Source: Zerene cesonia (lineage: Eukaryota; Arthropoda; Insecta; Lepidoptera; Pieridae). From it: 64,000 nt of DNA. Below are positions 22,481 to 35,163 of this stretch, piece by piece. The notes below the pieces were generated by a model that was not told where the DNA came from, did no database searches, and saw nothing but the letters and a program-made list of their open reading frames with translations. Both the position numbers and the translations under genes were made by a program. The stretch's first letter is position 1. Every line of letters starts with the position of its first letter. Location of the stretch: assembly GCF_012273895.1 (NCBI RefSeq), contig NC_052113.1, positions 1,736,001-1,800,000 of the forward strand, read 5' to 3'.

Positions 22481-24404
22481 TAAAGAATATTGCAATAATA
22501 CCATTGAACTTTCACATTTCAAACTATTATCTTAAATAGTAAATGTTTTATATCGTCAAATACCTAGTTTCGCTTTCCTTATATCTAATTATCTACATAT
22601 GTCCTCACTAAATTATCAACGAAGCTGTAACACCTGTCCCGCGGGAGCAGCGACATGGCCAATACCTTCCTAAATTACTTATATAAACAAAGGTGGACAC
22701 AATTTATGTTCTATATCCCTATAAAGTGTATGTTTCGGTAAGTGGATATCCGTTGTGAATGGGTAAGCCCGGGGGATAATATTGTGCGGTGATAAATAAG
22801 CGCTGACGTCATAATTTGTAATTTAAATCGTGTATCTCCTTCGTATGATCTTCTAGGAACTTCGCAGTGTTTGTTATTGATTAGATCTATTTACCATTTT
22901 ATGGCATGCTTACTCTTTGGAGTTTTTTTACGTGAGAATTAGTATTTTAAACTTTTAATCGATTCTAGCTTGTTCAATGTGGTCAATTTTCATGTCGAAT
23001 ATTCCATTAAATGTGTAACTTATTTTCAAAGTTAGTAATAGAAAATACTACAATCTAAACGCCATTTCCTAAACACGACGTACATTTAACATTTTCAAGC
23101 GCCGTACAAAAGAATATTGCTAACCAATATTCACAGCAATAAATCACGATCGACTTATCCGCCAACGATCGCTGCTGCAGTCCAAAAAAGCAGTAAAATA
23201 ATTGTGCAGGAACTAACACAAAATGACAAGTTGCATGTATCAAGTTGCTTAGCTCAGCGGAAATACGAAGCTTCTAAGGCTGTCTATATACAGGCCGGTA
23301 GAGGGACGTTTATGCTGACATGGAATTTATATTATGGTTTAAAACGCACGCTGATCGTCGGTGTTGATAAAGGAACGTATGAACCTTAACGCAGCGATTT
23401 AGTATAAGGCGTAGGTATGAGCGAATGCGATGCAAGCCCAAAAAACAATTGGATTATATTTGAGTTATTTTTATGAACTCTGAAAAACATAATACAAACC
23501 GAAAAAGTTACTTTAAATTCAAGAAATGCTTTCTTAACCATCAATAGAAAGTTGCTCGGCAACCATGCTTCCTAATAAGCTAACCTTAAAAAATGCATTT
23601 ATATTACCCCACCCGTCGATTTGTATTTTTTTTAAGGAGACAAAAAACTAAAATCATGGAAATAATTCTTCCATGTCTTACATACTCTTAAACCCACCAT
23701 TGGTCACTCATTTACTACCCGTATAACCTAAAACGCTAAACTTATAAACGCTTTTAGTGGTTCTCCCGCAAGTCCAAAGTCCACATTAGATCTCGTTATC
23801 AAGATGCGACCTCCGCCGTTTCGTGTTTCTACGTGAACATTTTACTAGAATTTGGACGAAACGGTAGTTTTTATTTGTGATTTTCGAAACAATAACCCGT
23901 TTGTCATCTGAATTGTGAGAGCCGAGAAGTTTAACGTTTTTAATTTATTGTGCAGCGTCGTAAAGTATCTTCAATTTAGTGTTATTCGATGTTAAATTCT
24001 AGCACTCGAATTTGCTGTAGGTATTCAGAATTGAATTTTTTCATTAGAGATAATGTTTTCCGTTTATTCTATAAGTCGCATAATTTCTTTTTACATTTTA
24101 AATAATCTGTTATTAGATAGAGTTGGGTTTATTTATTTCGGCTTTATTATATAAAAAAATAATACAAATATAAAATACCTATTTAAAAATACAACTCTGT
24201 TTATCTAATATGCGAAATCAATGGTGCCTTTCCTCCAAAAAATTGTGATATAATCCAAATACAACTACACTTTTTATATATTTTTCAAGTAATATGTATA
24301 TGAATTTGTTTATAGCATATTAACATTGACGTTGAGATTGTATCTTTAAGTACTTACACTATCAAAATATACAATAATACCCTGTTCTATTTTGTTTTTA
24401 AAAA
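22481..24404. other. No gene recognised
   Basis: The 90-codon frame at 23117-23389 and its antisense partner at 23055-23243 lie in slightly GC-richer DNA but show no family, start or splice context. Possibly conserved non-coding sequence. Confidence 0.4.
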
Positions 24405-24520
24405 TCCTTCCCTGGTATCGATCGCTTTGTAGCGATAAGGCCACCTTTTTGAGACAATAAATTGTCTATTCTTTGTAGCTTTTTCTGTATTTTGATTGGT
24501 GCTAGACAAAGTGTAAGAAC
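24405..24520 (+). mobile_element. LINE 3'-UTR fragment (CR1/jockey-like)
   Basis: CCTGGTATCGATCGCTTTGT then AGCGATAAGGCCACC, a short stem-loop sequence I associate with 3' UTRs of lepidopteran non-LTR elements, followed by T-rich sequence and GACAAAGTGTAAG. The same element tail, better preserved, is at 38816-38945. No coding part remains. Confidence 0.55.
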
Positions 24521-26287
24521 ACAAAAAATATAGTCCCTCTTGTTAGTCGTATCGCATCCAGTCTACTCAATTGATTTATGATACAGTCAAGTATCTCATA
24601 TATTCCGGACGTTATTGCTATTTCGTTCATTTGAAATTAAAATTTAATTTATTAATGGTACAATGCAAGTTTTGGCATAAATCGTATGCAAACGCGACGA
24701 ATGCATTTCCTTAAACTCGAAATATAATATTAGGTGCATTTGAAATGGATATTGTTTGAATTTCTCTTTGTTTGAGAGAATTATTAATGTTTACTTATTG
24801 AGATATATTAATGGACTTTAAAAAATTACGAGGCGGTCATTTCGACTGTCTTTTCTTTATAGAAGAGTTTTTACAGAATACTTTTTACACATGTACATAA
24901 TATTAATATGAATATATACTTAGTAACTTTAACGTAATCACTTTGCTTCGTTTCGCTTATACACGAGAAATAATTAAACTGACCAAATGAAAGCAAATAA
25001 AGAAATAATAAGCACAGGGTACATAACGGAAGAGCGATATTTATTTATTTCACAGTCCCCTTAAAAGAAGATAAACCACTCATAGGTTAAAAGTAATTTT
25101 TTGTCAAGATGACCGAAATAATAAAAAGCACGTGGCATGCTATTTATCATCATTAATTAAAATAGGTTAATGGCGGTACAGTAATGAAACGGCCAGATCG
25201 GATACCCATTTCTGACAAATGGCTAACGATAATTTGTTCACGAATATTATATTATGATCTTATCATTAATTTGTAGCATTATAGACCTTGAGACGTTGTG
25301 AAAAGGGTGAAATGGATGATTGTCAGCATTCAGGTACAATATAACAATGAATAGATATTTAATCTTGATCAATAGATATACATTATCACAAACAAAGGGT
25401 TTTGTAATGTGTAACAAATATTTTTTTGTTTAATATAAGCTTTGATTCTGTTTACTTAAATATAAAAGTGGAAAAATTGTTAACAACGTGAAATGACATA
25501 GTGTACAGATACTACTTATAATTTTATCCCTTTGAGATTTTGTGAAAGATTTTATTTAATCACAAACGTGGATTAAATACGTAATATTAAAATCAAATTG
25601 ACATTTCACGCATATTCGGCCATGTTTTTGCTGCTGTTCCGCTACATTAAACATAAAGTATTTATAAAATAATAAGCTTGAATATTAACTATATTTTTAA
25701 ACGTTTTTATCAGACAAATAAAAATGTTAGAAATCAAACCAAGAATAGATTATTAGATCATATCAGCTGAACATACAAATTTGACTAAAAGTTTATATGG
25801 GTGGTTTATTTAAATCCCTTTCCGATTCTAAATTCAAATTATCAGCGGTATTAATTGCGATACGCTGCAAAAAATTACATAGAAACCAACTAATCTATGT
25901 TCATCACGCTCTGTCTAGCGTCAAACAAACAGAGAGTGAAAGAGACAAATTATTCATAATTATTTCCTATCTAAGTGAAACGAATTTCAGTAGACATATC
26001 TGTTCGTCGCATCTTATAAAAAAGGTAACATTTCTCGCTTCAACGTCAAAAAATGAAAGCAACTTTAAACGAGATCTTCGTAAAATATTCATGAGATTAC
26101 CAAAGGAAACATTTACATTAATATACAAAAGTTTCAGATTCACACTTAGCTTGGAATATTCTAAGCGGTATTTTATAATAGGATATTTGGATAATTGAGT
26201 TTCGGCATAAACGAGCCGGATCCATTGGAAAAATACGAGTACAATCTTTGCGAAGTAAAAGCGTATTATATACATTCTTATTTAACA
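24521..26287. other. No gene recognised
   Basis: Contains a 133-codon open frame (25797-26198, plus) overlapped by a 102-codon frame on the other strand. Neither resembles a known family. Confidence 0.4.
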
Positions 26288-26487
26288 CTAGCTGCGCCCC
26301 GCGGTTTCACCCGCGTAAGTCCGTATCCCGTACGAACATTGGGATAAAAAGTTGCCTATATGTTATTCCAGTAGTCCAGCTATCTACGTACCAAATTTAA
26401 TTGCAATCGGTTCAGTAGTTTTTGCGTGAAAGAGCAACAAACACACACACATTCTTACAAACTTTCGCATGTATAATATTAGTAGGA
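26288..26487 (-). mobile_element. Helitron-like non-autonomous element, canonical copy with repeated terminus
   Basis: CTAG at 26288-26291 on plus with the standard hairpin and internal blocks. The 5' terminus (plus AATATTAGTAGGAT) is followed directly by AGTAGGATT and AGAAGGATT, so the terminal motif appears about three times up to 26506. Confidence 0.85.
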
Positions 26488-26506
26488 TAGTAGGATTAGA
26501 AGGATT

Positions 26507-29257
26507 TTTTTGCTAAGATAGCTAAAAAGTTAATCAAGGGTCGTCACACTCAGTACATGTTACATTATATAGTGCGTTGTCTATAAAATATATCCACCAT
26601 TGTCTATTTAACATTCTCGTTTTCATCAACAACACAGATATTCTCCCCAAATCAAAAGAAGACTTCATCAAAAAACTGAAATTGCGTGTACGTAATGCTG
26701 CTTCCATTTGATATATTATTCCCTCTGACAGTATGATAGAAAACGAAAAATAAATGGTAATTTAAGCATTTCATTCAGCTCTTTTGTATGAACCATAACT
26801 TTTGAGTTACGAACTAAAAATTAATATAAAAGATACGAGAATGCGAGCACAGAGTTATTGGCTGCACAACTGTAATTTCCAATACAAGGCAATAGAATTG
26901 ATGAAACACATATTTTATTTATTAAAAATAGAAAATATCTCACAACAAACACGCCTACATATAGAGAGAAATTTAAAATATCAAACGTTTTCATAACACC
27001 GTGCCAAACATATCGTTAAAAATGAAAATATGCGTGTATATTGAAACGATAAAATATAAAAGATTTACAGTGTAGAGAGAGTTAATTCGCAACAAGTGGA
27101 ATTGGCACCGATGCGACTAGATAGCCGTGAAAATATTGCCTTTTTTTAGTTTCACTTTTTATATATTTGAAATAATTGAGTTTACCGGCGCCAATGCATT
27201 CGTGTCTTCTGCAAACCGGTTGGCAGGATTTAAATTCTGAAATTAAAGACGACTTCGTCGAAATATTTTGCTTAGGAAATGTCACAAACTGAACGTTTCT
27301 GCCAAGTAAATTATCCAGAACAAGTTACTTTATGTATTGTTGTTTATCAGGTTTTCGCTAATAGCAAATTCATATATTATATTTATTATTTAGTCGCTTC
27401 CGCTCTCAGTGTAAAGTCTTGGAAATGTAGGGATATGTTTTATAAATAAACGATCTAGTCTATTAAAGTTTTTAATTTGAAACAACTTATATGAACATGA
27501 AATATATGAGTTATCATAATAGGTTATCGCTAACTTTTATAAAAACATGTAGGAATCGAAAAACCTACTTTTGAACTATATAATTAATTATTCGATTAAT
27601 CACTATCCTTCCGATGCTTTCCTGTACTAACATTTATGTATTATTTAAAATGCTTATTTACCCTTTGGGTATCAAATGAACCCCTATTCTATCTACTCTT
27701 TATGCTAAAATCTACGGCAATTTACGTATAGCCGCTGATAAATTAACATAGTTACGACGCTCACGGTTTACAATAAACAAACAGCATGCCACCGAACAAA
27801 GAATCAGTGTGTCCCGCCATTGGGATGACACTATAAAAATACCAATTTCCTACACCTGAAAACCAGACAATCGACGTCCAAAAAACAATAGTATGAAAAT
27901 GTGGTTACTCTGACAAGTCGACGCTTTTTATACGTTTATTTGCGTGCTGGATAACAAATAGGGTTGCCATTTCAATAGAATTATACTCTTCCTACAGATT
28001 CTTATTCTCCTTCAGCTACATTCAACTTCGACGAAATATGTTTAAGAACTTGGATAAGCCTATCAATGGATTCTAAATACTTAAATTTTACGTAGAGTAA
28101 ATTTTAAATATATGCTAATATGTCGCTATCTTTTGATGTTCTTAATAATGATGATATTTTCAATGAATAATAAATAATAGTATATTAGAGTTGTTGCTCT
28201 GCGACTGGTTTAATAGTCTGTATTCACTATATTAATATACACACCAGACACACCATGTATACGATAATTAAAAACATAATGCTCATAATTTTCTGCCAGT
28301 ATTCTCTGCCTTTCGTACATTCCCAACCTCCCATAAAGCTTCTTCGAAACACAATAACTCCGTTAGCCTAGCCGTACCCATCACGTCCGTGTAAAGAATT
28401 TAAATAGGCAAACGAGCACAGAAAACAAAATGATCGTTTACTTTATCAGCCGAAGCGGACGTCTTCATAGCAGGGTTACAGGAGCCACAAGGGAAGGTAG
28501 CTTGTACGGTGAAGACAGGCACAATTACTCACAGGTGTCGCTCCCTGATTAATGCGAGGGAACGCTTACCGTGACAAAAAGGTCCAGGGAAACAAATGTC
28601 AACGCTCTCGGATTGCCTAAAAGGGTTTTTATCTTGTTAGTGTTATGGATGATTTTTATTTGCGAAGCTTATGTCGTGTTACGGAGGTGTGATCTCGATA
28701 TGTCCGTATAGGAAAGCACTTTGTGGGTTATGTCATTAAGGTGATATTAATGAGTATAGGTATTTATTATTGATATTTAAACAAATGTATCATTTTCAAA
28801 ATACATGTAACCACTTATAGCTGAATTTTCTTGCGTGTAGTTTTACGTTGTTTCATGCGTTTGAATTATTTTGTGCTAATAAAAGTTTTGATAATACAAT
28901 AATAGTTAAGTTTAATGTGAATAACATTTTGTCATAGATAATACTCTAAAAACAACAAGGTTAAACAAAGCGAAACTCAAGCGCGGTAAGATATAAACGA
29001 TTAAAACGCTTTTCCTTAATCTTTATAAACGCGTTCACTTTTTCAGTTAAGCCGACACTCAATCCCACAGAATATATTGTTAACTTTTATCTACTAGAAA
29101 GCGAATATATAAAAACATCTAAAGTTATTGGTAATCTGTGCAAGTTTTGGGTTGTTGTGGAGAGTTTAACAACTTTTTGTTTTATATTAAAATTTGGTAT
29201 TCAATAACATACATAAAAATTTTGGCGGGAGATGTTGAAATTAGAAGAAGAAGAAGC
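26507..29257. other. No gene recognised; one possible conserved non-coding patch
   Basis: Mostly AT-rich. The stretch 28450-28620 is more balanced in composition and carries an E-box-like CACAGGTGTC. It has no coding frame on either strand, which would fit a regulatory element. Nothing else can be assigned. Confidence 0.4.
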
Positions 29258-29435
29258 ACCATATCCTTTATTTTGTCCGTCCTTTCCGTCTTCCGTTTAT
29301 TCGGTTATCCCCCATCAGTCCTTTTTACATACCTTTCCTTTTAAAGTCGACGTTTGCAGAGGTTTGATAGATGGGCTGTGGTAGCGCTTACCATCAGGCG
29401 ACCCACCAGCTTCTTTGCCGATTATGACATAAAAA
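29258..29435 (-). repeat. SINE-like dispersed repeat, family B, copy 3
   Basis: Reverse orientation: plus strand shows GTTTGCAGAGGTTTGATAG, GCGCTTACCATCAGGCGACC, CACCAGCTTCTTTGCCGA and TTATGACATAAAAA, the complement of the family start. Confidence 0.7.
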
Positions 29436-30809
29436 GAGTCCCATGAATATCCCATCTTCAAATGAGCAGTCTATAAAACAAATAAATATTTCTTCTCTTT
29501 TTACTACTAAAGCTCTAATTGAAACTCAAGTAGCCCTTCATTCTTCTTTAGAACACCTAATTATATTAGTTTATAATCTCAATGTATCAAATACCTACAT
29601 ATACTATTCTTGTGTATCCTTCTAATATCGTTTATCATCAAACGACGTGTCTACTCGTATGCCGTAGTAATAAGGCCAAGGACAGATTTCGGGCCATTAA
29701 AGAATCCACGACTTAAAACGTGTCTTCATATTCCGTCCGAAGTTTTATTCACCTGAAAATATTATTGGAATATATAATCTACTCTAAACATATCGTTACA
29801 AGAATCGTTTTCCACCCAGCTACTAACCCTCGCATTTATACGATTGTAGCGTTTTCCCAATTTAGAATATCAACGTATTTGTAATATTATATCAACTTTG
29901 AGATCTTATTCCCGACACTTTCTCAAATAAATATGCGCAACAGTTAGGATCAAAATCGTAAGCTGCTTATTTCGAGATCACAACGGTATAACTTTACTTC
30001 AGTTATTCTGTTCATAGCCGTGACTTGAAATAGCTTTAAATGGAGCAAATGTTGTTTATTTCTTAAAACGCAGTTAAATGGATTGCTTTAATTAATTTAC
30101 GTTATCGACGTCGAAACGATTTGTTTTCAATTATTTCCGTCATGATCATAACAATGACTTTAATTTAATTTCATCATAAACAACCTGGAATAGAATATCA
30201 AAAGAACTTATTAGCTATTTAAATAATCATTTATAAATAACTAGTTATGTTAAGATTGTTGAGTTATAATAAAAACACAACTGGAATATAAAATAATTAA
30301 ACATACGTACAAACGGACGAAGCTTGGTCGGTATTTAATCGTGCACTTTTGATAATGAGAATGCCATTGGACTGTGTGCAATATATTGTTTCATTTACAA
30401 TAGAACTCTGCGAGGACATAACACAAAGGAATACCTTTAGCATCGGTAACGTAAACCCAAGCGATATTTGAACAGTTCAAGAAATAAATTTGAAAGCTCT
30501 CACAAAATGCATTGGTATTCATGGACAGTTTCTAGAAATTGGGCCAGCGCGATCTGAGTTCGTAACGTACTGTTAAATGTCACCTGCCTTTTTCCACCAT
30601 TCCGATTTTTCAGTTTTGCCGCTATTTCGCCATATTGTGACCGACGGAGCTGGCTAAATTTTCGTCGGAAAATTATGGGAGTGCGCGATAGATAGTGTAA
30701 TGTTTTTGAATCGGTTTGATATGTGTGAAGCTTTAAGGTGATAAAAATTATTCAATATAATACAACGATTTTTGATACGGCCACATACGTATGTATGTTG
30801 TAGACTTTG
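29436..30809. other. No gene recognised
   Basis: AT-rich. A more balanced patch lies at 30530-30690 (GGGCCAGCGCGATCTGAG and CCGACGGAGCTGGC) without a coding frame. Confidence 0.4.
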
Positions 30810-30842
30810 ACTACGCGGACAAGGAAGTGGGCGGAAAGCTAG
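30810..30842 (+). mobile_element. Helitron-like 3'-end fragment
   Basis: GACTACGCGGACAAGGAAGT then GGGCGGAAAGCTAG, followed by T: the 3' tail of a Helitron-like variant whose internal part is missing or too diverged to see. Confidence 0.45.
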
Positions 30843-32835
30843 TATAATATATTAAAAAAATTATATAATATACTACTAAGATACTATCTATCTAACATTT
30901 TTCTCAATAGATATAAATAAACTTCATATACATATTTAAAAAGATCTGATTTATTCAACATTCATTTAACATTTCAGTTAAACCTCTCACGTTATATGAA
31001 CACAGAACCCCGAGTCACTGCTGTATTATTTTAAAAAACCAGATAAATTTAAACAAACCGTGGACACGATCTAAGCCTGAACAAATAAATAAAAACCCGC
31101 GAAAACTGTTGCTCCGTTCCAACAAATCCGACATTTTGTTTTCATTCCGCCATTTTACCTCGAAATGCTTTGCAGATAATTAATAATGCTATATATTTTT
31201 GTTTGTTTTATCTTATTTATTGTTAATGTACATCGATTATAGTATCATCTTACTTTATTGTTTTATGTATAAAAATCTTTACGTAAGGAAATTATTGAAT
31301 CCTAGCGATCTTAATCAGGGTAATAAAATAAACTCATGAAATCATTGTATTGTCACCAATCCTTGTAAGTGTACAGATTTAAATCAATCTGTTTGTTTTA
31401 TGAGAGATCAAAATCGAGTCTAAAGGTTACATACAAACATACAGGTCAAGCTAATAAAAGTGTGTAAAAAATATATACCGTATTGTTAAAAAAAGACGTA
31501 CGACAAACAGGAGAAAAACAATTGCAATTAACTAAATAATTCTTAAAACCCTCAACTAAAATAATGAAACCCCAACACCGGGTACTTTCTCACTACGGCC
31601 TTATAAATCCAGTTCTTTTACAACACAAAATAAAGCATCTTCAAAGCCCTATTTTAAAGAGAAATTAGCACACGAAATCAACAAAAAAGCGTCACATCGC
31701 TGGAACAATTAAGTATCTCACAAAAGGTGATGAGAACAGCACAGCCCATTCGGCGAGCGAACGATTTGATTTCAGATTTCAACCTACTTGTTACAGGGAT
31801 GTCAGGAGCGAAATTAATTAATCGTCCCTAATGAAAGCCTGGGAGGGCCTTTGATGCCTAAAATACCGAGCGTTAATCAAACTACGCTATACGTAATACA
31901 TATGTATTTGTGTCACTACAAATATGTAAGCACACTTTGGTCGTATGATGAGTTTCAAACACTGAGAAGTAGAGAATGTAGCATTCTATTAATTAAGAAA
32001 CAAATATGCTTCACAGAAAATACCTATAATTTTCACTCTGTTTGTCTGTATCTTCTCCATCATTGAATTCATTGGGAAACAATTTTGTCCAAAGAACCGA
32101 GAAAGGTCATTAAACATTTTTCATCCCAATAACCCACCAGAACAATAACTATGCAGGTAAAATTCAGAGACTGTATGCGATCGTTTCCTTAGACTATGCA
32201 GGCGAAACCACGGAACGAAACCTAGTAGGTTAAACACAAATATTCCAAAAATAACGAACATATTCTCAAATTAAATTCTGAAACAAAATCGCTATTACAA
32301 TGAGCACATAAAACCTTACGAGCCAGTTAATATACGCTTAATGTTTCTATATCTTAAACTACATTTATCTTTCTGATAACAGTTAATACGGGATGCTTAG
32401 CTGCAGTCCACTTATTTAGTACATCGAAAGAGTTTATTCTTGGCTTGTTTTCCTTTCAACTACTTCGATACTTTTATTCAATATTATTTTATTCTAAAAT
32501 TATCATACTTTATTTTACATGTCTTGTCCTTGTTGAACCCCGAACGAAGTTAACGGAAAACAACATCTTTAAAACTTAAATAATCTATGTTTTTAAATAT
32601 CGATATGTATTTAAATCAGAGTCTTCTTTAAGTTTCCTTAAATTGTTTATAAAATCTTATTCATTAAAGAAGAATATTCATAAACTTGAATGTGTAACCT
32701 CTTAACAAAATCTACTCAAAACTGTTATTTGTTACGTCCACAATGACAATAAAATAAAAGACTCTATATTTTCTACATTTATTCTCCATAAACTCAATAA
32801 ATCCACACATAGAAAAGTCTAAACACCTAATAATC
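30843..32835. other. No gene recognised
   Basis: AT-rich. 31725-31860 is more balanced and contains AATTAATTAATCGTCCCTAA (homeodomain-type ATTA sites) and a GGGAGGGCC run. Possible regulatory DNA, not shown. Confidence 0.4.
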
Positions 32836-33367
32836 ATTTTTATTTATTTATTTGGTCAACCAACATTTGTTTACAGTGTTTTTTAAGTATAAATAATATA
32901 ACAAATATTCTTGCGAAAAAGTAACAAATAATTACAGGTTAACACAGCATGCACAAATGAAACAGAGCTTTTTCTTAAATTAGTACAATACATGCATAAC
33001 ATTATTACATTTAAACACTTTTATTATGATTTCATTTACGTTTTTGATTTTTGAACTTCCCTGACTATAGAACGGAGCTTGTTGAGTGTATGGAAGATGT
33101 CGATTTTATCGCTGTATTTATTTACAATTTTTGAAAGCCTGGGTAATGGGGAATTGGCCCCGGAGACGGATTTGCGGAGAGAAGGAGTTAATGGGGTTAT
33201 TTTGAAGCGGGGATACCTAGCTGGGACACGAATGTTGAGTCTTGTTAGCAATTGGGGGCAGTCAATTTTATTATTAAAAAGTTTAGAGACGAAAAGTAGA
33301 TCAATGATGTCTCTTCGGTCTTCGAGTGAATACAAATTAAAGTAAGAGAGGCGATCTTTATATGAGT
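32836..33367 (-). pseudogene. 5'-truncated LINE with reverse-transcriptase C-terminal remnant
   Basis: On the minus strand a frame open from about 33367 to the stop at 33036 reads YSYKDRLSYFNLYSLEDRRD, then IIDLLFVSKLFNNKIDCPQL and SPLPRLSKIVNK. The order 'YL.L.SLEDRR..D..F.YKI.N..IDCP.LL' is characteristic of the end of the reverse-transcriptase ORF in jockey/CR1-type non-LTR retrotransposons. A 3' UTR follows to a (TAAA)n-type tail around 32836-32855. The endonuclease and RT catalytic domains are absent, as expected for 5' truncation. The short remaining frame is intact, so the insertion is not very old or was spared by chance. Confidence 0.8.
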
Positions 33368-35157
33368 ATTAGAACACAAATTAGAACAAACGCCTAAAAC
33401 CTAAAGCCAAGCAAGCATTTCAAAAGAGATTTCTTTAAACTACTCGTTGATATTATAAGAAATAGTTTTACTCAGCGATGGCTCGCCGAGTTCGCTTCGA
33501 CAAATGCAACCTCAATATAGACGTTTTATTTTTCAAGCAAGTCGCTACGATCAGTTTTGAATAGCCATTTTAAAAGAATTTGCTAACGGTTTGCAAGAGT
33601 AACTAATAAAAGCAAAGTATATTGTTATATTGTTGAAAATGTATTTGATTAAATGAGTACTTAGTATTTTTCTGAATTTTCTATACTTCCACATATAAAT
33701 ATACCATGTAATCGTTATAAACAATGGGCTCAAATGTGGCAAAAAACTAATCGTAGAAATGTCATGAAAAAATTAATAACCATCTGTCAAAATAAACAAA
33801 TTCATATTCGTTTCATAATGATTTGAACTAGGAGTAATTTACGCCATTATTTAAGCCATAAAAAATGATAAAACCTCATTCTTAGTGAAACCGAATAGTC
33901 CAAAAGCTAACAAATAAAACATTTTAGTAAATACAATTCGTTATGTTAAAAAACGTCTGGCAACACAAACGAGGTGGCCGTCCCATCCTTTCATTACACT
34001 AGCAACATTTAACATTATTTAGATAATATTGCCAGAGTAAAATTCGAGAGCCCGATATACATTTACATACAAACTGTTTCTTTTGGGTTTTCGTTATTCG
34101 TGTGTACGATTTGCATCGTTTTAGGAATATGGAAAAGATTGGGTTGAATCTCTTATAAATGTTATTAGGGGTGTAGTATCTACTATCTAGATTTTATTGT
34201 AGTATTTAAACATTAACCTATAGTCTATTTAAATGTATTGAATTATGTACACTAACTGGGACTTCATGAATTTTATCGCATTAGCTGCACCTCTTATAGC
34301 CCAAGAAGCAGCTACAAGCAGAACCGGGGCGATCAACTAATAAATGTATAAAAGAAATATGCTGGTAAAACGAAGACCTTATTAATTACTGTGTATATTA
34401 TTCTTAGTGAAACCGATTCGATCACTGTCAACGCAGCTATTGGACTTAGAAGCAAATAATTTTGCACAAAAGCTCATATATATGTATTGTATAATAACAA
34501 CAGAATGTAAAAATAATAAGATGAACAAACGAAGGATTAGAAAAACAACGATCTACAACGAATTAAAAATTGAAATGTATTCTTTTATAATCTGTGCATT
34601 GGTCTAGAGAACTGGTAATGATTTTGTCAAAAATATGTTGCCACATATTATATTGAGATTTACTAACTGTTCGTTTACTTGGCTTGCTTCATACACGTCT
34701 TACTTCTTTTCATTTAGAGTACGCTCACCTACTGAACAGAAACGAAATGGATATCAATCAAAGCATTTATTAATATACTACCACAAACACATTTTTAAAA
34801 CACTTACACGTCTATACAAACAACTATTAATAAGCAATTTTTCTACCGTAATTCAATAATCACCGCGGAAGGCGGTGTAGAGAGTATTCGTTACTTCATT
34901 TGGTGGTTAATACAAAGATTACAACACTGCATGACCGTAGCATTTCAAAGTGAATACTAGACTAGAGTCAAACCGATACAAGAATCGCTACATTACAAAA
35001 ATATTCTGCCAATACTGTTTCATACGTGCTTCTTTTCATATTTAACACAAGAAGATTGAAATCGAAAATTCATATAACGTGCATACACTATACTTGCCTG
35101 ATACTGTGATGCTGTAACCACGTTGACAGCAGGAAGAATCACGATTTGATTTGAAAC
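33368..35157. other. No gene recognised
   Basis: AT-rich. A GC-richer spot at 33476-33510 (CAGCGATGGCTCGCCGAG) and a tiny hairpin CACCGC-GGAAG-GCGGTG at 34861-34877 are the only local structures seen. Confidence 0.45.
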
Positions 35158-35163
35158 TTTATT
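35158..35163 (-). terminator. Poly(A) signal AATAAA overlapping the stop codon
   Basis: On the minus strand the last codon and stop read GAA TAA AG, so AATAAA starts inside the final Glu codon and covers the TAA. If used, the 3' UTR would be only about 15-25 bases. No stronger signal was noticed close by. Confidence 0.4.

Noticed and set aside
25797..26275. 133-codon frame on plus and 102-codon frame on minus
   Set aside because: No family resemblance, no splice or promoter context, and mutual overlap on opposite strands. Frames of this length are expected occasionally by chance in 64 kb.
32195..32226. GGCGAAACCACGGAACGAAA followed by CTAG as a Helitron-like 3' end
   Set aside because: It resembles the hairpin-CTAG tail but no internal blocks precede it. 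Too short to call.
33079..33345. 88-codon plus-strand frame
   Set aside because: Antisense of the LINE reverse-transcriptase remnant, which has the recognisable family pattern on the minus strand.
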